Notes: generated by a model from the letters alone, not told the origin. 64,000 nucleotides of DNA from Tragulus kanchil (GCA_022376925.1 JAIOJX010000032.1:203108939-203172938); one strand, 5' to 3'. Positions 23,810 to 36,334 are shown, counted from the stretch's first letter. Translations and numbers: made by a program.

Positions 23810-24140
23810 GGTGGCCTACCAGCACACCCCAGAGGAAAGGCTCCTTCCTGTGCCTCCACAGGTCTCCTCAGCCCCTGCCATGGCCTCCTCAGGCTTTGCC
23901 CCTGCCACCTAGAATGCCCTACCTTTCAGATCACATCAGCGCTGCTGCTATGTGCCTTGATTCAGGTAATTTATTAGTTTGCAATTATACACGTACTGGT
24001 ATGACTAATATCCCGCCCCCTTATGGTAAGCTCCATAAGGCAGGGACTTTGTCTATTTTTGTTCACTGGAAATCCCCAGTGTTTACCAGTGCCTGGCACA
24101 TAGCAGTTGCTCGATAAAAACCTTGTTGAATGAAATATTA
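23810..24140 (+). repeat. L2 3' end
   Basis: LINE-2 landmarks in order: 'gtaagctccataaggcagg' (24025), 'tttgtctatttttgttcac' (24048), 'cagtgcctggcacatagca' (24087), 'gttgctcgataaa' and 'ttgttgaatgaa'. The 5' limit is uncertain. Confidence 0.8.
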
Positions 24141-24266
24141 GACCATAGCAGTTTGCAGGGGGCGGGCAGTCTGCTGTGGGGACAGGCTGTCTGCCCCTAA
24201 GGGACTTAGCCCCTGACAGGCTGTCTGAGATTCACTGGGTGTCTGCTTTGGGTGGGTGCTCTTTTA

Positions 24267-24544
24267 AAAAAAAAAAAAATTGGCCTCTTTTATTGATTTT
24301 TTTATCCATCTGTTTTCATCCGTCTTTATTCTTTTGCATGTGTGGGCCTCCCATCACAGTGGCCTCTCTCATTGCAGAGCCCTGGCTCTGGGCACATGTG
24401 CTCCAGAGCGCTGGCTCACAATTGGACACACCGGTCCAGCCGCTCCATGACATGTGGGATCTTTCCAGGCCAGGGATCAAATTGGTGCCCCTTGCACTAC
24501 AAGACAGACTCTTTATCCACTGGACCACCAGGGAACCCCTGGGC
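24267..24544 (-). mobile_element. CHR-type SINE with 13-15-bp target-site duplication
   Basis: Inverted SINE ending 'ccaccagggaacccc'. The flanking repeats 'gggtgctctttta' at 24254-24266 and 24545-24557 are the target-site duplication, so the ends are well defined. The fortuitous 174-codon frame at 24176-24700 reads through it. Confidence 0.9.
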
Positions 24545-24662
24545 GGGTGCTCTTTTAAACTGGAGATACAGCACTCTCAGTGGAAAGAAAGACAAATTCC
24601 CACCTCAGAGTGGATGCAAAGCCACTGGGTGCAAAGGAGGGAAAACATGAAGTCTGTGTTGG

Positions 24663-24875
24663 TTCAAAGCACATTACAAACTACTGTATCTAAGAGATAG
24701 CTAATAAGAACCTACTGTAGCAGAGGGAACTCTACTCAATATCCTGTAGTGGTCTATATGGAAAAAGAATGTAAACAAAAGTGGGTATATGTATAACTGA
24801 TTCACTTTGCTATACAGCTGAGAAACACAACATTGTAAATCAACTATATTCCAATAAAATTAACATTAAAAAAGC
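24663..24875 (+). mobile_element. L1 3'-UTR fragment
   Basis: 'gaactctactcaatatcct', 'ggtctatatggaaaaagaa', 'gtataactgattcactttg' and 'attccaataaaatt' are the typical ruminant L1 3' end with its AATAAA signal. Confidence 0.85.
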
Positions 24876-25258
24876 TAGGTTAATGCCTCCACAACTAAAG
24901 TCTGCATCCAAGGCACAGGGATGCAGGTAACTGAGGGCCTTGCCCCTGGGCCCTAGCTGATTTTCCTTCAGTACGAGAACAAGGTCCCTGAGATCGGGGG
25001 ACCTCCTCCGCAGTGACTGTCCAGTTCCATCACCCACAGCCTTGGGGCAGAGTTCTTCCTCCTTCTTCCCTCCCTGGCGAGTGTGAGCCTGCAGACTCCA
25101 CTGCAAGGGAGAAGAGGGCCCACCGGCATGGACACCCTGGGGACCTGATTCAGCCTGGCAGAGCTAGGCTTCTCCTGTTATTTTCCCCACAAGCATGGCC
25201 AGGATCTACACTGTTTGTGAAACCAGCAATCTCCCACTCTGTCCTCAGCCAGCTCACA
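24876..25258. other. Unique sequence, nothing recognised
   Basis: Single-copy DNA up to the start of block G. Confidence 0.45.
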
Positions 25259-25489
25259 GGGACTGGGATTCCTTTCCAAAGCCAGGTTCCAGGGCTCTAG
25301 CCGGAGGAGTGACAGCGTGGGCATGTGCAGAAGACCCCGGATCTAGTCCCGACCATTCTGTGTGGCCTGGCTGAAAACAAAGAAAACATAGGTGATCCTG
25401 GGGGTAGAGGGGGGCGGGCACGCTTGGGCTCCCACAAGCTTGAAAGTCATTCACCCAGTCATCTCAGTCTTCCACAGCTCCCCGGGAGC

Positions 25490-25622
25490 ATGCTAAGTCA
25501 CTTCAGTCGTGTCCGATTCTTTGCAACCCCATGGACTGTAGCCTGCCAGACTCCTCTGTCCATAGAGGTCTCCAGGCAAGAATACTGGAGCAGGTTGCCA
25601 TACCCTTTTCCAGAGAACCGGT
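25490..25622 (-). mobile_element. Bov-tA-type SINE, 5'-truncated
   Basis: 'gtgtccgattctttgcaacc', 'catggactgtagcctgccag' and 'caagaatactggagcagg' match the reverse strand of the SINE tail and body. The tRNA-like head is missing. Confidence 0.88.
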
Positions 25623-25889
25623 GCTATTTGTAATGCACCCCCACACCAGCGAAAGGCTCTAAGTCACCCTTTTACTCTCCTCTGCCCCCACATTGGCACC
25701 CCCCAAAGTGGGCAAATCAGCCCAAGGAGAATGGAACAAAAGATATTAGACACAGGAATTGTGGAGAATAGATGGGAACAGCAGCTGACACTGTTCTTGT
25801 GACAAAGGCATTGAAACAGATACATTCACAGGACCTTATGGCTGTGGGGTGGGGATGGAGAGGGTTCGGGAAATCATTTAGAACCATCA

Positions 25890-26012
25890 TCAGACCTCAT
25901 AAATAAGGAAATTTGTAAGTGGCCCTGTGTGGTGAAGTGACCTACCCAAGGTCACACAGGGAAAAAACTGGCAAAGCATGGATTTCAACTTCTGCGACTC
26001 CTGACTCTTTGG
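25890..26012 (-). repeat. MIR fragment
   Basis: 'gaagtgacctacccaaggtc' and 'acacaggg' followed by 'gatttcaac' follow the minus-strand MIR order. A second copy at 27022-27144 is due to duplication G. Confidence 0.6.
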
Positions 26013-26622
26013 ATGCAGCTCTCTTCACTTTCCTTCCTTCCTCCTTTCCCAAATTCAAGCGCTCTCCCAGGCATTTGAACCTAAACCAGGTTCATATGAA
26101 CCACGTCCTTGCAACACGCTATGCCCACACATCACCTAGGATTCTGTGTCCACACCGTTCCCCAAGTGGTTTCCTCGGGGCTGGATTCCAGGAGGCAGGT
26201 AAGTAGGAAAACATACCTGGACACTCCTCAGCCTGTTCTGTCCCCAAAACCTATGTTCCCCTGGGTAGAGAAACCATCCGATGTCTCATGAGTCGCTGAA
26301 CCCAGGTCCATACTAACCACCTGCTCTTTCCCATCCTGGTCTGGTTAAGTCCTAAAATGAACAGTCAGCTAGATCTAACCATCCGATGATCGGGACTGGG
26401 ATTCCTTTCCAAAGCCAGGTTCCAGGGCTCTAGCCGGAGGAGTGACAGCGTGGGCATGTGCAGAAGACCCCGGATCTAGTCCCGACCATTCTGTGTGGCC
26501 TGGCTGAAAACAAAGAAAACATAGGTGATCCTGGGGGTAGAGGGGGGCGGGCACGCTTGGGCTCCCACAAGCTTGAAAGTCATTCACCCAGTCATCTCAG
26601 TCTTCCACAGCTCCCCGGGAGC

Positions 26623-26755
26623 ATGCTAAGTCACTTCAGTCGTGTCCGATTCTTTGCAACCCCATGGACTGTAGCCTGCCAGACTCCTCTGTCCATAGAG
26701 GTCTCCAGGCAAGAATACTGGAGCAGGTTGCCATACCCTTTTCCAGAGAACCGGT
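26623..26755 (-). mobile_element. Bov-tA-type SINE (second copy, from duplication G)
   Basis: Same element as 25490-25622, offset 1133, with identical flanks. Confidence 0.88.
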
Positions 26756-27361
26756 GCTATTTGTAATGCACCCCCACACCAGCGAAAGGCTCTAAGTCAC
26801 CCTTTTACTCTCCTCTGCCCCCACATTGGCACCCCCAAAGTGGGCAAATCAGCCCAAGGAGAATGGAACAAAAGATATTAGACACAGGAATTGTGGAGAA
26901 TAGATGGGAACAGCAGCTGACATTGTTCTTGTGACAAAGGCATTGAAACAGATACATTCACAGGACCTTATGGCTGTGGGGTGGGGATGGAGAGGGTTCG
27001 GGAAATCATTTAGAACCATCATCAGACCTCATAAATAAGGAAATTTGTAAGTGGCCCTGTGTGGTGAAGTGACCTACCCAAGGTCACACAGGGAAAAAAC
27101 TGGCAAAGCATGGATTTCAACTTCTGCGACTCCTGACTCTTTGGATGCAGCTCTCTTCACTTTCCTTCCTTCCTCCTTTCCCAAATTCAAGCGCTCTCCC
27201 AGGCATTTGAACCTAAACCAGGTTCATATGAACCACGTCCTTGCAACACGCTATGCCCACACATCACCTAGGATTCTGTGTCCACACCGTTCCCCAAGTG
27301 GTTTCCTCGGGGCTGGATTCCAGGAGGCAGGTAAGTAGGAAAACATACCTGGACACTCCTC

Positions 27362-29503
27362 AGCCTGTTCTGTCCCCAAAACCTATGTTCCCCTGGGTAG
27401 AGAAACCATCCGATGTCTCATGAGTCGCTGAACCCAGGTCCATACTAACCACCTGCTCTTTCCCATCCTGGTCTGGTTAAGTCCTAAAATGAACAGTCCG
27501 AAAGCTTCACCCAGATCTAGAGGCCCACTCGAGCTGTCTTGCCATGATCCATGCAGCTGAGCCCAGCGCAGCGCCCCTTGCCACAGATGTGGTGAAGATC
27601 TCCACCCTTGGAGTGTGACCCTGTCTCGAGGTGCCTCCCCCCGCCCAGCCTGCTCGGACACAGGTCTTTTCTGCACACAAAATGAAGCAGTGGGAAGTGT
27701 CTCTCAGATTCCCGAATCCCCTCCCTGCACAGGCTCCTCTCGGTTCAACAACGGGGACACTTTTTTTCATCTTTCAAGATAGGACATCCAGCAGGAGGAC
27801 CTGACGGCATCGTCACTAAAAGACAAGACCCAACTGGAATTTCTGGTGATCCCGCCACATGCTCCTTAAACACAGTGAACTCAGGACGCTGTCTGGTCAC
27901 AACATCCCAGCCCCTCAACCTTGTCCACGTTCTCCTAACTGAGTGTCCAGGTGAGAAGGATGCCTACGAGGTGTGCAGTTGCTTCTTACCACCAGCCCAG
28001 GAAGGAGAGGTGCCTCCGTGGAGTGATCTGAGGACAATCCGCACCTGCTCCTGCTCCACCCCACAGTCAGCACTGGGGGCGCTGAGCTGGGGAAGTACAT
28101 CCCTTGACGGTTCCTGAGGGCTAAGGTGGGCCCAGCCTGGACAGTGAGCTTGGCCTGGGCATGCCTGGGGATGGAGCTGGTCAAGGCAGGGCTCTGGGAG
28201 CTTCTGGCTGACCATACAACCCTGAGGGCCTGCTGTCTTCTCAATGCTTGCATCTGGGATGTGGCGTTATATCCCTGCGTGCTGGTCAGCAGACTGGCAG
28301 CCCACTGGCTGGCACACGTCCCAAGGATCATAATGAACTGATAACGTTAATACAATGCGAGTTTGTGCTCCCATAATAGTCTCCTGCTGACAGATAAATG
28401 CTACGGAAACAGGATGGCTTTTCCTGAAGCCAAGCCTGTTCTGTCCCCAAAACCTATGTTCCCCTGGGTAGAGAAACCATCCGATGTCTCATGAGTCGCT
28501 GAACCCAGGTCCATACTAACCACCTGCTCTTTCCCATCCTGGTCTGGTTAAGTCCTAAAATGAACAGTCCGAAAGCTTCACCCAGATCTAGAGGCCCACT
28601 CGAGCTGTCTTGCCATGATCCATGCAGCTGAGCCCAGCGCAGCGCCCCTTGCCACAGATGTGGTGAAGATCTCCACCCTTGGAGTGTGACCCTGTCTCGA
28701 GGTGCCTCCCCCCGCCCAGCCTGCTCGGACACAGGTCTTTTCTGCACACAAAATGAAGCAGTGGGAAGTGTCTCTCAGATTCCCGAATCCCCTCCCTGCA
28801 CAGGCTCCTCTCGGTTCAACAACGGGGACACTTTTTTTCATCTTTCAAGATAGGACATCCAGCAGGAGGACCTGATGGCATCGTCACTAAAAGACAAGAC
28901 CCAACTGGAATTTCTGGTGATCCCGCCACATGCTCCTTAAACACAGTGAACTCAGGACGCTGTCTGGTCACAACATCCCAGCCCCTCAACCTTGTCCACG
29001 TTCTCCTAACTGAGTGTCCAGGTGAGAAGGATGCCTACGAGGTGTGCAGTTGCTTCTTACCACCAGCCCAGGAAGGAGAGGGTGCCTCCGTGGAGTGATC
29101 TGAGGACAATCCGCACCTGCTCCTGCTCCACCCCACAGTCAGCACTGGGGGCGCTGAGCTGGGGAAGTACATCCCTTGACGGTTCCTGAGGGCTAAGGTG
29201 GGCCCAGCCTGGACAGTGAGCTTGGCCTGGGCATGCCTGGGGATGGAGCTGGTCAAGGCAGGGCTCTGGGAGCTTCTGGCTGACCATACAACCCTGAGGG
29301 CCTGCTGTCTTCTCAATGCTTGCATCTGGGATGTGGCGTTATATCCCTGCGTGCTGGTCAGCAGACTGGCAGCCCACTGGCTGGCACACGTCCCAAGGAT
29401 CATAATGAACTGATAACGTTAATACAATGCGAGTTTGTGCTCCCATAATAGTCTCCTGCTGACAGATAAATGCTACGGAAACATGATGGCTTTTCCTGAA
29501 GCC
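27362..29503. repeat. Direct duplication H (27362-28431 = 28433-29503, offset 1071-1072)
   Basis: Nearly seamless: one base separates the copies. Differences include 'gacggcatcg' vs 'gatggcatcg' and 'ggagaggtgcc' vs 'ggagagggtgcc'. It overlaps block G, so 27362-27498 occurs three times. The unit is otherwise unique DNA without recognised genes. Confidence 0.95.
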
Positions 29504-30013
29504 GTAATGGGCCATTATTGGGGCAAGAAGGTGCCTGTCCTATTAGCCCTGCCGCCATGACGCCCAAGATGCAATGTGAAGGGCACAATGTCTTGAGTGG
29601 ATAAATGCTCGGGGCCCCTCCCTCCACCACTATCATCCGCTTCGTTATCTGAATGCCTACCAGGAGTCTTGGAATAACTTCCAGATTTTTTTTCTTCTGA
29701 GTCTCAAGATTCCACACTCAGCAACACAGATGAATGGCATATTGAAGTTCTCTGTTTGCCAAAATGAATCCTTGCCCTGTTCAAGATGGTTACTGCAGTG
29801 AGCAGGCAGGAACGTGAGGCATGTCCCCACTAGAAACAGAACTCTTTTCCCTGCCTCATCTCCAGGAAAAGAGGAACACATCACGAGTCAAGAGTTTTGT
29901 CATCCGCCAAATTTTGGGAGAAATAGGAACACGAGGAGGAGGACAAAGGGAGGAAGAGAGGGGGTTCAGAAGAAGGAAGTGGAGGATGTGGGGGGTGAAG
30001 AAGAATGTACCTT

Positions 30014-30070
30014 GATAGGGCCTGGTACCTTAGAGGCATTAAACAACTAGCTATTGACTGAATGAATGAT
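30014..30070 (+). repeat. L2/MIR-type 3' tail
   Basis: 'agggcctggtacctta' followed by 'actgaatgaatga' resembles the L2 tail. It recurs at 31089-31145 through duplication I. Confidence 0.5.
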
Positions 30071-30136
30071 CTGCCTAACTAAATAGTTTCCATTACAGTG
30101 GGTTGTAGGTTTTTATCATAAGTAACTAATAAAGAG

Positions 30137-30340
30137 GGCTTCTCTGGTAGCTCAGTGATGAAGAGTTCGCCTGCCAATGCAGGAGACACAGGTTCGATCC
30201 CTGATCCTGGAGGGTCCCATATTTGTGGAGCAACTAAGCCTCAGAGCCTCAAGTATGGAGCCCATGTGCAACTATTGAAGCCCACCATGTCCAAACCTAA
30301 AAAGTCCGGAGCCCCACTACCTGCAACCTGGGTGGCTGGT
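30137..30340 (+). mobile_element. CHR-type SINE, 3' part garbled
   Basis: Head 'gggcttctctggtagctcag' and box B-like 'ggttcgatccctga'. The 3' half is internally deleted compared with the copy at 31212-31522. Confidence 0.85.
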
Positions 30341-31211
30341 CAGCGGGGACTTCTGGCTGACCATACAACCCTGAGGGCCTGCTGTCTTCTCAATGCTTGC
30401 ATCTGGGATGTGGCGTTATATCCCTGCGTGCTGGTCAGCAGACTGGCAGCCCACTGGCTGGCACACGTCCCAAGGATCATAATGAACTGATAACGTTAAT
30501 ACAATGCGAGTTTGTGCTCCCATAATAGTCTCCTGCTGACAGATAAATGCTACGGAAACATGATGGCTTTTCCTGAAGCCGTAATGGGCCATTATTGGGG
30601 CAAGAAGGTGCCTGTCCTATTAGCCCTGCCGCCATGACGCCCAAGATGCAATGTGAAGGGCACAATGTCTTGAGTGGATAAATGCTCAGGGCCCCTCCCT
30701 CCACCACTATCATCCGCTTCGTTATCTGAATGCCTACCAGGAGTCTTGGAATAACTTCCAGATTTTTTCTTCTGAGTCTCAAGATTCCACACTCAGCAAC
30801 ACAGATGAATGGCATATTGAAGTTCTCTGTTTGCCAAAATGAATCCTTGCCCTGTTCAAGATGGTTACTGCAGTGAGCAGGCAGGAACGTGAGGCATGTC
30901 CCCACTAGAAACAGAACTCTTTTCCCTGCCTCATCTCCAGGAAAAGAGGAACACATCACGAGTCAAGAGTTTTGTCATCTGCCAAATTTTGGGAGAAATA
31001 GGAACACGAGGAGGAGGACAAAGGGAGGAAGAGAGGGGGTTCAGAAGAAGGAAGTGGAGGATGTGGGGGGTGAAGAAGAATGTACCTTGATAGGGCCTGG
31101 TACCTTAGAGGCATTAAACAACTAGCTATTGACTGAATGAATGATCTGCCTAACTAAATAGTTTCCATTACAGTGGGTTGTAGGTTTTTATCATAAGTAA
31201 CTAATAAAGAG

Positions 31212-31522
31212 GGCTTCTCTGGTAGCTCAGTGATGAAGAGTTCGCCTGCCAATGCAGGAGACACAGGTTCGATCCCTGATCCTGGAGGGTCCCATATTTG
31301 TGGAGCAACTAAGCCTCAGAGCCTCAAGTATGGAGCCCATGTGCCGCAACTATTGAAGCCCACATGCCCTAGAGTCCGAGTTCCACAACAAGAGAAGTCA
31401 CTGCAACAAGAACCTGCTCACCTCAACAAGAGAGTAGCCCCCACTACCTGCAACTAGAGAAGAGCCTGTGGCATCAGTGAAAACCCGGAATAGCCAAAAA
31501 TTAATAAATAAATAAATAAATT
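31212..31522 (+). mobile_element. CHR-type SINE, full length
   Basis: tRNA-derived head, the long 'caacaagagaagtcac' body and an (AAAT)n tail at 31500-31520. Confidence 0.9.
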
Positions 31523-32314
31523 TTTTTAAAAAGAAATCTGACTTATTTTTATCTGAGTCACATATTAATTTGCCATCCAATTTCTTGTGACTTTTGCATC
31601 AGTTTGAGCATAAAACATAGTCAATTTCAAATACCAAACAAGAAATTTGTTTCTAGGGCCTTATCCTTGGTAAAAAACAAACATTTGATGACAGTTTTTT
31701 TTAAAATTTGTATATTTTTAAGAGTTATGCTTATCCAGTGAGAATTTTTAGGACTTCAAGCCCAGGAGACAGTATCTCAAGGGACCCTGACCAAACTGCT
31801 CTGAGGAGGGGAGGGAGGCACCAAGCCATAGAGAAGCTTTGCAGCAAAGGGCAGGGAGTCTGAACATCAACAGAGCATTGCTAATGAGAGCAAATCAGGT
31901 ATCTCCAGTTAAGGAATTTAGCATTGTCTATGTATGGGAAGATACAAGAGCTTGGGCTCGCTGAAATCATTCCTTTCGTATGCTTGATGATCATTTTAAC
32001 TGCCCAAATCTCATGGTCAGCACTGGCCACAGAAAGAATGAAGAATTTGTTTTGCAAACTCAACAAATTAGGCCTCCCGGTGCATTTCTTCTCTCAGAGA
32101 TAATTACGTCACAGAAATCATTAAATATGTGAAACTGTGGGAAAATGAATTGTAAACTACCACACACACGTCAAGTGTTGCTATTTAGTGGGAAACCAAG
32201 AAGTCTGTTGGCAGAGCCTATCTCTCGAGCATTAATGATATAAAAGTCAGCATCGACTGAATAATAGAAAAAGTTTTGGGTTGTAGGTTTTTATCATAAG
32301 TAACTAATAAAGAG

Positions 32315-32625
32315 GGCTTCTCTGGTAGCTCAGTGATGAAGAGTTCGCCTGCCAATGCAGGAGACACAGGTTCGATCCCTGATCCTGGAGGGTCCCATAT
32401 TTGTGGAGCAACTAAGCCTCAGAGCCTCAAGTATGGAGCCCATGTGCCGCAACTATTGAAGCCCACATGCCCTAGAGTCCGAGTTCCACAACAAGAGAAG
32501 TCACTGCAACAAGAACCTGCTCACCTCAACAAGAGAGTAGCCCCCAATCCCTGCAACTAGAGAAGAGCCTGTGGCATCAGTGAAAACCCGGAATAGCCAA
32601 AAATTAATAAATAAATAAATAAATT
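32315..32625 (+). mobile_element. CHR-type SINE (copy from duplication J)
   Basis: Same element as 31212-31522, offset 1103. It differs at 'ccccaatccctgc' vs 'ccccactacctgc'. Confidence 0.9.
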
Positions 32626-33357
32626 TTTTTAAAAAGAAATCTGACTTATTTTTATCTGAGTCACATATTAATTTGCCATCCAATTTCTTGTGACTTTTGC
32701 ATCAGTTTGAGCATAAAACATAGTCAATTTCAAATACCAAACAAGAAATTTGTTTCTAGGGCCTTATCCTTGGTAAAAAACAAACATTTGATGACAGTTT
32801 TTTTTAAAATTTGTATATTTTTAAGAGTTATGCTTATCCAGTGAGAATTTTTAGGACTTCAAGCCCAGGAGACAGTATCTCAAGGGACCCTGACCAAACT
32901 GCTCTGAGGAGGGGAGGGAGGCACCAAGCCATAGAGAAGCTTTGCAGCAAAGGGCAGGGAGTCTGAACATCAACAGAGCATTGCTAATGAGAGCAAATCA
33001 GGTATCTCCAGTTAAGGAATTTAGCATTGTCTATGTATGGGAAGATACAAGAGCTTGGGCTCGCTGAAATCATTCCTTTCGTATGCTTGATGATCATTTT
33101 AACTGCCCAAATCTCATGGTCAGCACTGGCCACAGAAAGAATGAAGAATTTGTTTTGCAAACTCAACAAATTAGGCCTCCCGGTGCATTTCTTCTCTCAG
33201 AGATAATTACGTCACAGAAATCATTAAATATGTGAAACTGTGGGAAAATGAATTGTAAACTACCACACACACGTCAAGTGTTGCTATTTAGTGGGAAACC
33301 AAGAAGTCTGTTGGCAGAGCCTATCTCTCGAGCATTAATGATATAAAAGTCAGCATC

Positions 33358-33679
33358 AGGAACATTGAAATGTGTTTTCATTTTCTGATGGCTTAATTAA
33401 GGTAGAACTGATTTTATTATTCTTTAGAATAAAATACATTTAGTTTTTGCTCTAGTAAAATGTTTTATGGAGAGGGAAAAATAGCACATGCTTTTAGGTT
33501 TTAGGAAAAATCAAACGCAAGTGTTTTATAAACTGTCAAGTGCTTGAGCCATGGAAAACATGATTAAGATGAGCGCTTTCGACTGCGTTTTTACATGAGA
33601 AAAGTGTATCTTGTAATGAAATGTAATGTAATGTATTTTGTAATGAAACCAGTCCCATCAGTGACGTCCCCACTGCTCT
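33358..33679. other. AT-rich unique sequence
   Basis: No gene or repeat is recognised. A small 'aatgtaatgtaatgta' run lies near 33619. Confidence 0.45.
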
Positions 33680-33891
33680 TAGAGTGTATGTGCCAAGTCG
33701 CTTCACTCATGTCCTGCTCTTGGAGACCATTCTGTAGCCCACTAGTCTCCTCTGTCCATGGGATCCTCCAGGCAAGAATACTGAACTGGGTTGCTATGCC
33801 CTCCTCCAGTGGATCTTCCCAACCCAGGGATCGAACCCAGGTCTCCTGCACTGCAAGCAAATTCTGTTCTGTCTGAGCCACCAGGGAAGCC
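33680..33891 (-). mobile_element. Bov-tA-type SINE
   Basis: Reverse-strand SINE from 'gtgccaagtcgcttcactca' to the head 'gagccaccagggaagccc' at 33874-33891. Confidence 0.9.
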
Positions 33892-35069
33892 CACAGTGAG
33901 TACCAATTCCAGATGAAGGCTCCAGCCTCACAGCAGGGCCGCCTTTCACAGCTCTATTCTTTGTAAACAACTAGGAACAAGGCTCAACAGTACTCCCGTC
34001 TTAGAAGGCTTTGCCTTTCCAAGAAGGAGGAGGCAAGGCAGGAAGGGAAACTGCAGGAGGAGTAAAGAGAGTTTAGAGAAATGGGGAAAAGGCAGTCAAC
34101 GGTACAAGATTTAATATGGATAAACACCGGTAATACACTTGTCAGCAATGACCCTAGAATGCGCCGGACTGTAGGAGGGCTGGTGGAGGGGCAGCGATGC
34201 AGAGAGACATCTGGGGTCAGGACAGATAGCGCATTAAGCATGGGCCTCCAGCTCAATGGCATGATAAACACTGCTTTGGGGTAATTCTACAAAACCCAGC
34301 CGAGCAAGGAGCAGCCATAATTCCTCTTGACTCTCTCTTAGTAAAGGCACTGATGGAATTTTATGCTCAGTCCCAAGGGACTTGCTTCGAAAGCAGACTG
34401 GAAGGGTGATGAAGAAAGGACTGAGAGTGGTGGAGAAGGTTTCGAAGCCTCCCGAAGGGTGTCTGAGCCCTACAAGGAGAGGGACAATTGCAGGACCAGG
34501 TGGGATGGGTTGTCCCTGTGCATTGAAGGTCAGTACCCGGGCCCAGAGCCTGAGTCACACACGCACACTGTGGCTGCTGGTGCAGGTCCCCCTGGCTGCC
34601 TCCTTTTCCTCTCTTGCTTGCCACTCAGGCTGAGCCTCACCTCCACTTCCAGTCCACAACGTCTAGTTTACTGAGAGGCCAGGCAATGCATCCCAGAAGT
34701 TCAGGAGGGTAGCTCCCCAAGTTGTTCCCTTCATTCCTGCCCTCTGAGCACTGTTCGTGGTGTGATTTCTCCTTATAAACCTTCCGAAAGAGACATGCAT
34801 GCCAGACACCCTGCTAGGTCTCTCTTGGAGGCCAGCTGGGACATGGTGGCCAGCACAGTACACATCATACCACTTTGCTTGGCATCTGACCTCCTGTCCC
34901 ACCCCTTTTAGCTCCATCACCCTCCACTCCAGGCTTTACCCCTCTCCAGTGAAGTGTCGGCATGTTAAAGCTGGTCTCAGGCTAGGGGAACCTAGGCTAG
35001 GATAAAGATGAATCAGCAAGTGGCTCAGGGTCACTGACTTTCTCTCAATTCACACTATCTTAGTATTTA

Positions 35070-35238
35070 CTTATTGCCTTGCAGCTCAGCTGGTAAAGAA
35101 TCTGCCTGCAATGCAGGAGACCCCAGTTCTAGGGGTTTGCCTACCCACTCCAGCATTCTTGCCTGGAAAATTCTATGGCTCGTTCATGGGTTGCAGAGAG
35201 TTGGGCACGACTGAGTGACTTCACTTTCACTTTTCATG
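35070..35238 (+). mobile_element. Bov-tA-type SINE
   Basis: 'agctggtaaagaatctgcct', 'gcaatgcaggagacccc', 'ttcttgcctggaaaattc' and 'gggcacgactgagtgac' are in order. A short internal deletion follows 'cagttctaggggtttgc'. Confidence 0.9.
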
Positions 35239-36165
35239 CCTTGCTTGGTTGGGGAGGAGGAGCGTAATGAGCGCAGTGATTGATGGGTCGTGACAGGTGG
35301 TCACTGCACTAGTTAATGCCCTCACCGCTCAGGTCAATGGTGTCCTCTGAAGCCAGCCATCAGAACCCCCTGGCCCAGTGTCCCTTCTCTACCCCCGAGC
35401 AAGGAGCAGCCATAATTCCTCTTGACTCTCTCTTAGTAAAGGCACTGATGGAATTTTATGCTCAGTCCCAAGGGACTTGCTTCGAAAGCAGACTGGAAGG
35501 GTGATGAAGAAAGGACTGAGAGTGGTGGAGAAGGTTTCGAAGCCTCCCGAAGGGTGTCTGAGCCCTACAAGGAGAGGGACAATTGCAGGACCAGGTGGGA
35601 TGGGTTGTCCCTGTGCATTGAAGGTCAGTACCCGGGCCCAGAGCCTGAGTCACACACGCACACTGTGGCTGCTGGTGCAGGTCCCCCTGGCTGCCTCCTT
35701 TTCCTCTCTTGCTTGCCACTCAGGCTGAGCCTCAACTCCACTTCCAGTCCACAACGTCTAGTTTACTGAGAGGCCAGGCAATGCATCCCAGAAGTTCAGG
35801 AGGGTAGCTCCCCAAGTTGTTCCCTTCATTCCTGCCCTCTGAGCACTGTTCGTGGTGTGATTTCTCCTTATAAACCTTCCGAAAGAGACATGCATGCCAG
35901 ACACCCTGCTAGGTCTCTCTTGGAGGCCAGCTGGGACATGGTGGCCAGCACAGTACACATCATACCACTTTGCTTGGCATCTGACCTCCTGTCCCCCCCC
36001 TTTTTAGCTCCATCACCCTCCACTCCAGGCTTTACCCCTCTCCAGTGAAGTGTCGGCATGTTAAAGCTGGTCTCAGGCTAGGGGAACCTAGGCTAGGATA
36101 AAGATGAATCAGCAAGTGGCTCAGGGTCACTGACTTTCTCTCAATTCACACTATCTTAGTATTTA

Positions 36166-36334
36166 CTTATTGCCTTGCAGCTCAGCTGGTAAAGAATCTG
36201 CCTGCAATGCAGGAGACCCCAGTTCTAGGGGTTTGCCTACCCACTCCAGCATTCTTGCCTGGAAAATTCTATGGCTCGTTCATGGGTTGCAGAGAGTTGG
36301 GCACGACTGAGTGACTTCACTTTCACTTTTCATG
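36166..36334 (+). mobile_element. Bov-tA-type SINE (second copy, from duplication K)
   Basis: Same element as 35070-35238 with identical flanks, offset 1096. Confidence 0.9.

Larger units (their letters stand above)
25259..27498. repeat. Direct duplication G (25259-26366 = 26392-27498, offset 1133-1132)
   Basis: Differences are rare: a 1-base homopolymer change ('gcaccccccaaag' vs 'gcacccccaaag') and 'gacactgttc' vs 'gacattgttc'. The filler 26367-26391 begins 'agctagatcta', which equals the sequence after the second copy (from 27503) with six bases removed. The unit carries a Bov-tA SINE and a MIR in each copy. Confidence 0.95.
29273..31344. repeat. Direct duplication I (29273-30269 = 30350-31344, offset 1077-1075)
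   Basis: Starts inside the second copy of H, so about 230 bases occur three times. A T-run length change explains the 2-base offset shift. The 80 bases at 30270-30349 are a shortened, garbled version of the SINE sequence that is intact at 31345-31470 (shared 'aactattgaagccca' and 'ccccactacctgcaac'). Confidence 0.93.
31175..33357. repeat. Direct duplication J (31175-32254 = 32278-33357, offset 1103)
   Basis: 1080-base copies. The filler 32255-32277 begins 'gactgaat' and resembles the 44 bases before 31175 with roughly half of them deleted. It overlaps block I, so 31175-31344 occurs three times. Apart from the SINE, the unit holds AT-rich unique sequence. Confidence 0.95.

Noticed and set aside
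24176..24700. 174-codon frame
   Set aside because: Reads through an inverted CHR-type SINE and its target-site duplication.
30180..30200. tRNA gene suggested by box B-like 'ggttcgatccctg'
   Set aside because: The box is part of tRNA-derived SINE heads throughout the window. No complete cloverleaf is present.
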